In this document: positions 1-5,327 of the stretch, piece after piece | How the letters are laid out: each line of letters begins with the position of its first letter | How positions within the stretch are numbered: position 1 is the first letter of the stretch | Assembly (NCBI GenBank): GCA_030145595.1 | Contig: JAQYVG010000193.1 | Span: forward strand, 1 to 6,196 | Length of the DNA: 6,196 bases | Direction of reading: 5' to 3' | From: Desulfobacterales bacterium | GTDB taxonomy: Bacteria; Desulfobacterota; Desulfobacteria; Desulfobacterales; UBA11574 | Notes under the pieces: generated by a model | Database searches by the model: none | Seen by the model: the letters and a program-made list of their open reading frames with translations, nothing else | What the model was told of the DNA's origin: nothing | Program-made: the position numbers and the translations under genes

Positions 1-81
1 TAGTTGTTATTCCGAGGATTATTTTTTGAGCATAACGCAGAGATTGGGCAAAAAGACCATTTATGGACGGACACTAAATAG
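1..81. other. Non-coding left edge, downstream of the membrane-anchored gene
   Basis: No gene is visible here. On the minus strand, just past the stop of the next gene, CCAT-AA-ATGG is followed by TCTTTTT (roughly 49-66). This could be a very weak Rho-independent terminator, but the stem is only three to four pairs. The segment has the look of an intergenic repeat cut by the window edge; no second copy exists in this window to confirm that. Confidence 0.25.
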
Positions 82-834
82 TTAATGCTGTGATTCTTTT
101 GTCTCAACAGATAGATTGTCGGTTTTAATTTCAATATTTGTTTTTTCGAAAGCTGGCATTGAGCCTGTAATTTCAATTCTGGTTCCGGTAATATTCACGT
201 CTTTTAAATTCAGCAACCAGTTCGTTATAAATCCTTTGATGCCTTCATTGGCTTTATTCTTGATTTCCGGTATAGATGTGTTGCCTTTTTTGACCGCCGC
301 CACTATAAAATCTTTGTAAGCCTGTTTCTCCAGACTTTTAGTTGAGCCTCTGGCCCATCCTCTTTCGGTTTCAACTTCCATACGATCTAATAAGATGGAC
401 GGAGGAAGCAATTGTCTGATTATCGGCTGTTTGACATATATAGTTCCATCTGTAAGATTTAGCTCCCAGGGATCGGATATTCTGATAAAATATTTGTGTA
501 CCGTGGGGCACCTTATTTTTACTATATTCGTTCCCAACGAAATGCCATTTTCAAACAATAGCGAAGTCCAAAACTCCCTTTGTATGTCAGATATTGCATA
601 CTCCGTTTCATGAGTAACTTCTGCGACAATAAGTTCGTCACCTTTTGCAGATTTTGCCTGGCCGAAGTATTCTTTGATTTCGATTAGTCGCTCATAGGTC
701 AACGAATTTATTTTATCCGCTATATTTGCTGCTGTTTCGGAAACATTTTTCCCAGTTTCGTTTATAAAATACAAAGATAGTACGATTGTAGTACAGACAA
801 CTGTGATCGTTACGAGTACAAGCAGTTTTTTCAT
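82..834 (-). CDS. Membrane-anchored protein, possibly DUF4230-like
   Basis: This 250-residue protein begins with two lysines and then a hydrophobic stretch (residues about 4-23) with no signal-peptidase or lipobox site that I can see. It therefore looks like a single-pass protein with an N-terminal anchor and the bulk outside the cytoplasm. The soluble part has alternating strand-like segments, including CPTVHKYFIRI near residue 110 and IRQLLPPSILLDRMEVETE near 140-158, then a charged helical stretch and a final beta-rich segment near 215-240. That order, with a proline-rich strand ahead of an acidic pair and a helix, reminds me of DUF4230 proteins, whose function is unknown. The resemblance is by eye only. 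The ATG at 834 has a short Shine-Dalgarno-like AGG five bases upstream. The gene stands alone, separated from the toxin gene by the 912-1086 element. Confidence 0.75.
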   Translation of the reverse strand: MKKLLVLVTITVVCTTIVLSLYFINETGKNVSETAANIADKINSLTYERLIEIKEYFGQAKSAKGDELIVAEVTHETEYAISDIQREFWTSLLFENGISLGTNIVKIRCPTVHKYFIRISDPWELNLTDGTIYVKQPIIRQLLPPSILLDRMEVETERGWARGSTKSLEKQAYKDFIVAAVKKGNTSIPEIKNKANEGIKGFITNWLLNLKDVNITGTRIEITGSMPAFEKTNIEIKTDNLSVETKESQH

Positions 835-911
835 GTCTACCTATCTTTGTTAATGAACACGAACGAAAAGTTATATTTTTATCTGTAGGTACCCCGCCGA
901 TAAATTCCATT

Positions 912-1086
912 TGGGGTCGGGCCACGACAACTGACTATAAGAACAGCGAAAGATGTCTAAAATAGACCCCAAAAATCGTCTTAAACGACTCTTTTTGGCC
1001 CTAAAATTGCCCTTCACAGCCTTATTTGACGCATTTTTTTAATCGTTTTATATATTATATCAAGATGTTTCTGTGGCCCGACCCCA
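912..1086. mobile_element. MITE/REP-like element with 14-bp inverted ends
   Basis: The segment starts with TGGGGTCGGGCCAC (912-925) and ends with its exact reverse complement GTGGCCCGACCCCA (1073-1086), enclosing 147 AT-rich non-coding bases. Inside are a hairpin built from CCAAAAA-TCGT (969-979) and ACGA-CTC-TTTTTGG (985-998), and a smaller one, GTCTA-AAA-TAGAC (955-967). No transposase is encoded, so it would have to be mobilised in trans. From memory, GGGGTCGGGCC motifs flank REP-associated Y1 transposase genes in sulfate-reducer genomes; that association is inference. No target-site duplication is obvious. The element fills most of the 302-base gap between the toxin gene and the next gene. 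Confidence 0.55.
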
Positions 1087-1099
1087 TTTAGCTTTTTTT

Positions 1100-1120
1100 C
1101 AAATCAGCTCTAATGATTTG
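1100..1120. repeat. Perfect 7-bp hairpin after the toxin gene
   Basis: CAAATCA (1100-1106) and TGATTTG (1114-1120) are exact reverse complements around a 7-base loop. The hairpin lies 17 bases beyond the toxin stop codon in the direction of transcription. On the minus strand it is followed by a run of A rather than T, so it does not qualify as an intrinsic terminator. It may protect the 3' end of the toxin-antitoxin mRNA or be a recombination or repeat remnant. Confidence 0.4.
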
Positions 1121-1136
1121 TTAGCATTTTGCCGGC

Positions 1137-1436
1137 TTAAACCTGTAAGGCTTTGGCTCCATGGATAATTCTTAGAATAAAGACTGAATCTGCAATGACT
1201 CTATAAACGACTCTATACTTTTTATAAATTAAGTGACGGTAGTCAGTTCCGAAAAACTCATTTTCGGGTATCAATGGATGACGCTCAGGATAAGTATTAA
1301 GTGAATAAATTTTTTCCTCAAGTTGAAGTACAAAATTGACAGCATTGTTAGGGCTGTCAGCCGCAATATAATAATAGATATGCTCTAAATCATCTTGCGC
1401 ATGCTGAGCTAAATTTACCTTATATTTTTTTGTCAC
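1137..1436 (-). CDS. RelE/ParE-family toxin
   Basis: This 99-residue protein has the compact RelE/ParE fold pattern: an N-terminal strand (KYKVNLAQHAQDDL), two helices with a YPERHPLIPE turn, then YRHLIYKKYRVVYRV and a final ILRIIHGAKAL strand. The RYRVVYRV-like core and the C-terminal IxHGA motif are hallmarks. The family contains mRNA interferases (RelE) and gyrase poisons (ParE); the sequence alone does not say which. I chose the GTG at 1436 because TAAGGA sits eight bases upstream and the family start matches VTKKYKV. An ATG at 1466 is in frame but has no good ribosome site. The start lies inside the antitoxin gene (17-base overlap), so translation is probably coupled. Confidence 0.85.
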   Translation of the reverse strand: MTKKYKVNLAQHAQDDLEHIYYYIAADSPNNAVNFVLQLEEKIYSLNTYPERHPLIPENEFFGTDYRHLIYKKYRVVYRVIADSVFILRIIHGAKALQV

Positions 1437-1698
1437 GCTTAAATTCCTTAAAAAATGCTCGAGCATCTGTAAATTTACCGTTACTTATGTCCTCTTCAGC
1501 CGGCGCAAGAAGCTTGAGCAGATTAAAGGCATTGTTAATTTTCTCATATTCCTTTGCGTCCATAAGTACGGCCTCCGCTTTGCCGTTAACTGTCAGAATC
1601 ACAGGCCGTTTCGTCTTATGGATTTGTTTTAGAATAGAGTTGGTATTCCTCTTCAAATCAGTAATTGAACGAATATCCTGAGTAATGCTTATTGCCAT
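1420..1698 (-). CDS. Phd/YefM-family antitoxin
   Basis: This 92-residue protein has the Phd/YefM layout. The N-terminal dimer and DNA-binding part contains DIRSITDLKRNTNSILKQI, then KRPVILTVNGKAEAVLMDAKEYEKI, the signature strand-helix of the family. A charged C-terminal helix (about 65-92) should bind and neutralise the toxin. The ATG at 1698 was chosen because AGAGGTG lies six bases upstream; a GTG at 1707 is in frame but overlaps that ribosome site. The antitoxin comes first in the operon and overlaps the toxin, as is usual. Autoregulation through upstream repeats (see 1746-1786) is expected for the family. Confidence 0.88.
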   Translation of the reverse strand: MAISITQDIRSITDLKRNTNSILKQIHKTKRPVILTVNGKAEAVLMDAKEYEKINNAFNLLKLLAPAEEDISNGKFTDARAFFKEFKRDKKI

Positions 1699-1745
1699 TT
1701 TAATCACCTCTTTATCTTTAAATGAATGCTATATTGAATGTTTTT

Positions 1746-1786
1746 AATGTGTCGTATTTGATGCTAAAAGTCAAGATTATTTGATG
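1746..1786 (-). promoter_or_regulatory. Candidate promoter and operator of the Phd/RelE-type module
   Basis: On the minus strand a TTGACT -35 box (1769-1774) is followed after 17 bases by CACATT (1746-1751), a weak -10. The nine-base sequence CATCAAATA occurs twice, at 1778-1786 and 1755-1763, 23 bases apart and straddling the -35 box. This is a plausible binding site pair for the autoregulating antitoxin. The -35 core AATAATCTTGAC is identical to the one in front of the nucleotidyltransferase module. Confidence 0.45.
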
Positions 1787-1819
1787 TGGAAAATGCTAAC
1801 GGCGCGCCTGACTACTCAT

Positions 1820-1935
1820 CGGGGCACATCTCGTTTTGTGATTAACATGATCGCATAAATCATTTGCACCGTCAATATAACCACTTAACAATATTAAAGT
1901 TAATTGGTTTCATCAACAATCAAGATGCGACCCCG
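1820..1935. repeat. Long imperfect inverted repeat between the antitoxin and zinc-ribbon genes
   Basis: CGGGGCACATCTCG (1820-1833) matches the reverse complement of 1921-1935 (minus strand CGGGGTCGCATCTTG) with one extra base and two mismatches. The pairing continues inward: minus-strand TTGTTGATGAAAC faces TTGTGATTAAC, again with one bulged base. About 22 of 29 positions can pair. Together with 1699-1819 this fills the roughly 300-base gap between the antitoxin and zinc-ribbon genes, where I see no gene. Bulged-base hairpins resemble integron attC sites, but the conserved end boxes are not clearly present. Confidence 0.4.
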
Positions 1936-2059
1936 AACCCACAATGGCAGTAGCACATTTTGGACATGGGAATAATTCAGGTACTGCTTTTGAAACAGGA
2001 TGTTCAAATGTAATGCCCAATAAACCTGGCCTTTGATCGTTTGGATTTAGGGCAAAAAT
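1913..2059 (-). other. +1-frame continuation with a second zinc-knuckle-like motif
   Basis: Reading the minus strand in the frame one base ahead of the zinc-ribbon gene gives 48 open codons from 2059 to a TGA at 1913. They end in PELFPCPKCATAIVG and a final Cys, and overlap the last codons of the upstream gene. CPKC is a typical zinc-knuckle half, as in the upstream gene. There is no ATG and no ribosome site, so it would be translated only by a frameshift from the upstream gene or be a remnant of a once longer protein. It could also be chance; a second Cys pair is missing. Confidence 0.3.
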
Positions 2060-2264
2060 TCATCATGCCAGAGGATGAAGATGAACACCATTGACCGCAA
2101 CCAAAGTCTTTCCGATTACTCAAAACGGATTCTTTACATTGGAAACAATTTCTTTTTATTTCATCCTGAAAGAACTCAACCAAGTTTCCGCAGTTAGTGC
2201 ATTGAACATCAAAAATTGCATCAAATCCCCATTCATAAGTATTATTGCCTGCACATTTCCTCAT
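2004..2264 (-). CDS. Small cysteine-rich zinc-ribbon protein
   Basis: This 86-residue protein has eight cysteines: C4, C22-x2-C25, C40-x2-C43, C56-x3-C60 and C71. The two CxxC pairs with VEFFQDE between them form a zinc ribbon, followed by DFGCGQWCSSSS. The same order (CxG...W...IFxVxCxxCG..VEFFKD...C..C......DFGC) is the N-terminal metal-binding part of HD phosphohydrolases in strict anaerobes. Here the HD domain is absent and the protein ends 15 residues after the last Cys, so it is a stand-alone ribbon whose role is unknown. The ATG at 2264 has GAGG nine bases upstream. The gene follows the UPF0158-like gene by 61 bases. The +1 frame past its end carries another CPKC motif (see 1913-2059), so a frameshift is possible. 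Confidence 0.78.
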   Translation of the reverse strand: MRKCAGNNTYEWGFDAIFDVQCTNCGNLVEFFQDEIKRNCFQCKESVLSNRKDFGCGQWCSSSSSGMMNFCPKSKRSKARFIGHYI

Positions 2265-2300
2265 ATTTTAAAGCCTCAATTTTAGTCCAACATAGAAACC

Positions 2301-2317
2301 CCGGTCCTTTAGGGACG
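2301..2317. repeat. Small hairpin resembling an IS200/IS605-type end
   Basis: GTCC (2304-2307) and GGAC (2313-2316) pair around TTTAG, preceded on the plus strand by GAAACCCC. The CCCC-GTCC-TTTAG-GGAC pattern recalls the subterminal hairpins of IS200/IS605 elements. The outer pairs are not conserved, no transposase is nearby, and on the minus strand it could equally be a poor terminator (CGGGGTTTCT follows). Treat it as a possible remnant only. Confidence 0.2.
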
Positions 2318-2325
2318 TCAGGCGC

Positions 2326-2793
2326 TTAACGCCAAATTGGTTGAATATCGTGTTCGTGTAAAAACTCTTCTGCCAGCTCCTTGATCTTACGATCTCGAAA
2401 ATCAAAATATGCGTTCACAACATTTTGGTCGTCAACTTCCTCCTTCCAACCACCGATAGAGCCTGAATATGCTTCTTGTGCTTTTGCCCGTAGCTTTTCG
2501 TCATCTGTCCAGTTCGAGTTCAAAAATTCGCGAAGTATGTCGTGGTGTTCACCGTGATTTCGCCCGCGAATCTCCAAATACATCTCAGGCGCTGCCTCGA
2601 CTTTCTCTCTAAGGGTAGCGTTTTCTTCAGGCTCTATCCCCGCCCACATTTCAGCATCATCATCCTCAATGAAGACCCAAAATACCTCACCTGTTTTGAG
2701 ATCAAGATACGTGGACTGAGGATAATGCTCAAAATCCTCATCTCGCTGGAATGCTTCAACAAACATGAGCTCGTCAACAGAAATTTCCCGCAT
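2326..2793 (-). CDS. UPF0158-like protein
   Basis: This acidic, soluble protein has 155 residues. The opening SVDELMFVEAF segment is followed by TYLDLKTGEVFWVFIED (residues about 28-44), the strand pattern of UPF0158 (PF03682) proteins. A middle acidic region and a C-terminal WKEEV...AYFDFRDRKIKELAEEFLHEHDI segment match the WYxFRDxxLxxIAxxWCxEN-type ending of that family. The biochemical role of the family is unknown, and I assign membership by pattern. The family's usual GAFRRFKD-like motif appears as SGSIGGWKEEV, a degenerate form. The ATG at 2793 lacks a clear Shine-Dalgarno sequence. It lies 40 bases behind the dehalogenase gene, so co-transcription and re-initiation are plausible. The TAA stop sits within a GCGTTAAGCGC motif. 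Confidence 0.75.
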   Translation of the reverse strand: MREISVDELMFVEAFQRDEDFEHYPQSTYLDLKTGEVFWVFIEDDDAEMWAGIEPEENATLREKVEAAPEMYLEIRGRNHGEHHDILREFLNSNWTDDEKLRAKAQEAYSGSIGGWKEEVDDQNVVNAYFDFRDRKIKELAEEFLHEHDIQPIWR

Positions 2794-2833
2794 AATTCAA
2801 TATCAATTTTGATTTAGGTTTGTTGTGTACATA

Positions 2834-3715
2834 TCATATGCTGTTATACCACTTAGCTAATTCCGATCCAATTAAATGTGGATTGTCCTCTTGAAGATAG
2901 TGAATACCACTTCCTATATCAATGGTCTTTAGATTTTTAAGCTTTTGTTGACACCACTCTAGCATAACCGAAGTTATAAGACCTCCGGGATGTGCATAGA
3001 AAAGAAGCTTTGGAAGATCGGATTCCCGGAGTCTCTTATTATAATGCTGAACTATTTTTGTTACATCTGCCGGATGACCGTCGATTGGTATTTCATTTGG
3101 CCAGCGCCATAGCGGTTTTCGAGATCTAATACTCTTATACGGTTCTCTATAATAATTTCTTTCTTTTTCAGTCAACCTGCGCACTATTGCTTTAGGCAGG
3201 ATTTGCTCTACGAATATATTCAACCCCGCAATCATAAGCCAGCCTAAAACTGGCGTTCTAAATAGCTTGAAACCCATCTTGAAATCTTTTGGAAATTTAT
3301 CCCACGTCACAGGTTTTATTATTGCTTCCATAAAGGCAATCCCTTTGATATTGTCTTCATGACGCATGGCATAATGGAAGCCAAGTGCTGAACCCCAATC
3401 GTGTATAACAATAGTAATATTCTTAAGTTCCATTTTATTAATGAAGCTTTCTACATATTTTGAATGGTCAACAAATCGGTAATCGATGTCGGGTTTAGCG
3501 GATTTGCCCATCCCGATGAGGTCAAGAGCAATGCATCGTCCGCAAGAAGTCAGGTGAGGAATTATATTGCGCCATAAATAAGAAGAAGTTGGATTGCCGT
3601 GGAGAAAAAGAATAGGGTCACCTGATCCTTCATCAATATAGTGGATACTGGAACCGTGAATGTCTATATAGTTTGACTTAAACGGAAATTCTGATGATAT
3701 GCTTTGATTCTCCAT
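2834..3715 (-). CDS. dhaA: Haloalkane dehalogenase (subfamily II, DhaA/LinB type)
   Basis: This 293-residue alpha/beta-hydrolase cleaves carbon-halogen bonds of haloalkanes with water, giving alcohol and halide, in the cytoplasm. The catalytic set is complete: nucleophile Asp106 in VIHDWGSALGFHYA, acid Glu130 in FMEAI, base His272 in GIHYLQEDNPHLIGSE, and halide-stabilising Asn41 (HGNPTSSYLWRN) and Trp107. These numbers coincide with those of Rhodococcus DhaA, and the length matches. Glu130 after strand 6 places it in subfamily II rather than the DhlA type. The helical cap lies at about 132-215. The ATG at 3715 has AGAGGG nine bases upstream. No dehalogenation partners (alcohol or aldehyde dehydrogenases, transporters) are nearby, so the natural substrate cannot be read from context; many family members have no known environmental halide substrate. 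Confidence 0.93.
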   Translation of the reverse strand: MENQSISSEFPFKSNYIDIHGSSIHYIDEGSGDPILFLHGNPTSSYLWRNIIPHLTSCGRCIALDLIGMGKSAKPDIDYRFVDHSKYVESFINKMELKNITIVIHDWGSALGFHYAMRHEDNIKGIAFMEAIIKPVTWDKFPKDFKMGFKLFRTPVLGWLMIAGLNIFVEQILPKAIVRRLTEKERNYYREPYKSIRSRKPLWRWPNEIPIDGHPADVTKIVQHYNKRLRESDLPKLLFYAHPGGLITSVMLEWCQQKLKNLKTIDIGSGIHYLQEDNPHLIGSELAKWYNSI

Positions 3716-3771
3716 TTAGTATCGCCCTCTTAATTTATCCAGACCTGACGTTGCAAATAACAGGCGCGAGT

Positions 3772-4218
3772 TTACGAGCGTCCTTGTTGATTTGCTTTGT
3801 TAGGGTGTTTGCCTCGCTTTGCCTCAATTTCTTTTAGTATATCTCTCCAGCTTATTATTCCAACTGGTATATGCTCTTCATCGACAACAGGTATACAAGA
3901 AATTTTATGATTGTTGAAAATTTCTATTGCGTCCAAGATCCCTGCGTTTTGTCCTAACACAACAGGTTTCCTTGTCATTATTTGATGCACTCTTTTATTA
4001 AGGCTTGCTGCGTCCCTGGCTGTTTCGCCCATAGTTCCAATGTGTGGGCTTAAGGCTTTTAGGAGGTCTCTATCCGAGATCACACCAAACAATTTCCTTG
4101 AATCGACTACTAGTAAATGATGGAAACGAGTGTTATCAAATATTTCTTTAACCATCCTCAGCGAATCATCCATTTCGACAGTGACAACGGTTTTGCTCAT
4201 TATTCTTTCTACGCTCAC
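3772..4218 (-). CDS. Two-CBS-domain protein
   Basis: This protein is 148 residues long from the GTG at 4218. CBS 1 runs from VERIMSKTVVTV to VISDRDLLKAL (about residues 3-56), CBS 2 from HQIMTRKPVVL to IISWRDILKEI (about 78-131), joined by a TARDAASLNKRV linker. A basic tail (AKRGKHPNKANQQGRS) ends the protein. CBS pairs bind adenine nucleotides such as AMP, ATP or c-di-AMP and act as energy or ligand sensors; what this one controls is unknown. An in-frame ATG at 4242 would add eight residues, but GGAG sits five bases before the GTG, while the ATG has only an AGG eleven bases off. The gene begins a possible run with the dehalogenase, 56 bases downstream. Confidence 0.88.
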   Translation of the reverse strand: MSVERIMSKTVVTVEMDDSLRMVKEIFDNTRFHHLLVVDSRKLFGVISDRDLLKALSPHIGTMGETARDAASLNKRVHQIMTRKPVVLGQNAGILDAIEIFNNHKISCIPVVDEEHIPVGIISWRDILKEIEAKRGKHPNKANQQGRS

Positions 4219-4260
4219 GATTTCTCCATCGCACCCTAACATGTATTAGTTGACCTAAGT

Positions 4261-4289
4261 GAAATATGGAAATTGTCACTTTTTGACAA
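4261..4289 (-). promoter_or_regulatory. Candidate promoter with a TTGTCA/TGACAA palindrome
   Basis: TTGTCA (4273-4278) and TGACAA (4284-4289) form a perfect 6-bp inverted repeat with a 5-base centre, 43 to 71 bases upstream of the CBS gene start. Read on the minus strand, TTGTCA at 4289-4284 can serve as a -35 box, with TATTTC at 4266-4261 as a poor -10 after 17 bases. The palindrome would then overlap the -35 and spacer, the usual place for a repressor site. The regulator is unknown. Confidence 0.35.
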
Positions 4290-4374
4290 CTAAATCAGAA
4301 TTGAAAAAATTTAAACATCGCAATAACTGCTTAAATAATTTAGATGTATTCGGTTTCACAAGCCAAATTCCAAC

Positions 4375-4409
4375 CCGGCTTATATATCAAAAAATGTCAA
4401 ATAAGCCGG
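4375..4409. repeat. 9-bp perfect hairpin
   Basis: CCGGCTTAT (4375-4383) and ATAAGCCGG (4401-4409) are exact reverse complements around a 17-base AT-rich loop. No T-run follows on either strand, so it is not a standard terminator. It lies in the long gene-free stretch upstream of the CBS gene. Confidence 0.4.
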
Positions 4410-4670
4410 AGCTGTCATAGATAAAATCGTTGTAGTTACTTTGCTGGACTGCCACAATATGGGCTCATATGCTTACCTGAAGGAAATCTGCATAATCATG
4501 AAGGTGCCCGGTATTTGAATTCAACACTCCTAGCAGTTGACTTGAAAAAATTTTGGCTGAAAGGTCTGGTTGCGGTGGATATGAGCTTCGCAATGTCAAC
4601 GTGAATAGAATCGGTGAGGATCAGTGTCAGTGGCAATCTGCCGGCAATAACCGTGACCTCTCGTAAATGT
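4410..4670. other. Gene-free stretch, possible decayed module
   Basis: I see no convincing gene here. A 72-codon minus-strand frame (4496-4714) would have to start with TTG inside the -35 box of repeat copy 1, has no later ATG and matches nothing I know. A 58-codon plus-strand frame crosses it from about 4427 to 4603, also unrecognised. Because repeat copy 1 ends with a promoter pointing into this stretch, it may once have carried a module like the nucleotidyltransferase pair, now decayed. Confidence 0.3.
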
Positions 4671-4809
4671 CTGTAATTTCTGGAATCATATACAGATTTT
4701 ACGTAATATGTCAAGATTATTAAACATCTGCCACAATGTACGAACGGCCTTTACCACTCATTCTTATACATGTCTTTGATTTCTTCAGGCTGGACGCACA
4801 GATAATCGA
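4671..4809 (-). repeat. Direct repeat copy 1 flanking the nucleotidyltransferase module
   Basis: This 139-bp segment matches 5487-5626 at roughly 84% (22 mismatches and one single-base gap, counted by hand), in the same orientation. Read on the minus strand it contains the last 19 codons of a small frame and its stop (4751-4753), a short spacer, a TTGACA -35 (4709-4714), the palindrome TTACGTAA (4699-4706), and a -10 that reads TATATG (4687-4692) or TATGAT (4685-4690, 18-base spacing). It lies just downstream of the nucleotidyltransferase gene. The promoter points into a region with no recognisable gene. Confidence 0.8.
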
Positions 4810-4876
4810 TAGTCTGGCGCTGAGAGCTGGATGGCTTTGGAGCGCAGCGGAGAATCCGGTCGGCGTTAAAGGGCAT
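4751..4876 (-). CDS. Possible 41-residue tail ORF after the nucleotidyltransferase
   Basis: An ATG lies one base past the nucleotidyltransferase stop and opens a 41-codon frame starting MPFNADRILR and ending DYLCVQPEEIKDMYKNEW. There is no good Shine-Dalgarno sequence, so it would depend on translational coupling. In its favour, the last 18 residues recur in repeat copy 2 as DYLCIQPEEIKDVYANEL. Half of the codon differences there are silent, and two others are conservative (V/I, M/V), as expected from a conserved protein end. I do not recognise the family. It may instead be the 3' remnant of a longer gene carried along with the repeat. Confidence 0.35.
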   Translation of the reverse strand: MPFNADRILRCAPKPSSSQRQTIDYLCVQPEEIKDMYKNEW

Positions 4877-4877
4877 G

Positions 4878-5327
4878 TTATGGCAAATGTTCCAGATCTT
4901 CCAGATCCTTATATCTGCCGGCGGCATGTTTATTCTTTTTGAGGTCCTGGAGTGAAATAAAGTTTATCGAAATCCCGTCAATTTCAATGACCTCTCGATT
5001 AGAGTAACATTCATTGAAAGATACTCCGGACGCGCTTGTTATAACTTCAAGTCGAACGGGTGGTACACCCATTCGAATTACTTTGTTTTTTTCTAAAAAT
5101 AGGCCTTCTGAAATCGTTTCATCAGGCATACCAAAATCACGAAAGGCTGAAACAACCTTTTTGGAATTTACTTCACTTATTTCAATCCAAATGTCCATAT
5201 CGCCGGTTGCTCGTGGATAGCCATGGTAACCAACCGCGTAACCTCCAACCAGCAGATACCTAACATTATGTGAGTTCAGAAATCTCAAAAAATCTTTGAA
5301 GTCTGGATGTAGCTCGATCTTGGCCAT
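4878..5327 (-). CDS. MNT-type nucleotidyltransferase (toxin-antitoxin-like)
   Basis: This 149-residue protein has the minimal nucleotidyltransferase core. LLVGGYAVGYHGYPRATGDMDIWI (residues about 25-48) holds the GG motif (28-29) and the metal-binding D43-x-D45 pair, followed by VRLEVITSASGV with a candidate third acidic residue. The C-terminal LKKNKHAAGRYKDLEDLEHL is typical of a subgroup distantly related to AbiEii-like enzymes. Such enzymes transfer nucleotides to protein or RNA targets, but the substrate of this subgroup is not known to me. The ATG at 5327 has AAGGA about eight bases upstream. The gene overlaps its upstream partner by 62 bases in another frame, so the two are almost certainly co-translated. 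The module is bracketed by direct repeats. Confidence 0.82.
   Translation of the reverse strand: MAKIELHPDFKDFLRFLNSHNVRYLLVGGYAVGYHGYPRATGDMDIWIEISEVNSKKVVSAFRDFGMPDETISEGLFLEKNKVIRMGVPPVRLEVITSASGVSFNECYSNREVIEIDGISINFISLQDLKKNKHAAGRYKDLEDLEHLP

Noticed and set aside
713..925. 70-codon minus-strand frame overlapping the start of the membrane-anchored gene
   Set aside because: It lies out of frame over a well-supported gene and begins inside a repeat end. Only its first dozen residues are curious, and those are noted as a weak finding.
1120..1800. GTTAGCATTTT (1120-1130) and its inverse AAAATGCTAAC (1790-1800) flanking the Phd/RelE-type module, as transposon or cassette ends
   Set aside because: By simple counting, a few 11-bp inverted pairs are expected by chance in a 6-kb AT-rich window. 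No target duplication or matching internal boxes support it.
1801..1808. GGCGCGCC palindrome as a regulatory site
   Set aside because: It is a single short GC palindrome with no second copy and no promoter around it; chance is sufficient.
4496..4714. 72-codon minus-strand frame
   Set aside because: Its only start is a TTG that forms the -35 box of repeat copy 1. There is no ribosome site and no recognisable product.
4736..4942. 68-codon plus-strand frame
   Set aside because: It is antisense to the nucleotidyltransferase end and the repeat. No ribosome site precedes it, and codon conservation between repeats favours the minus strand.
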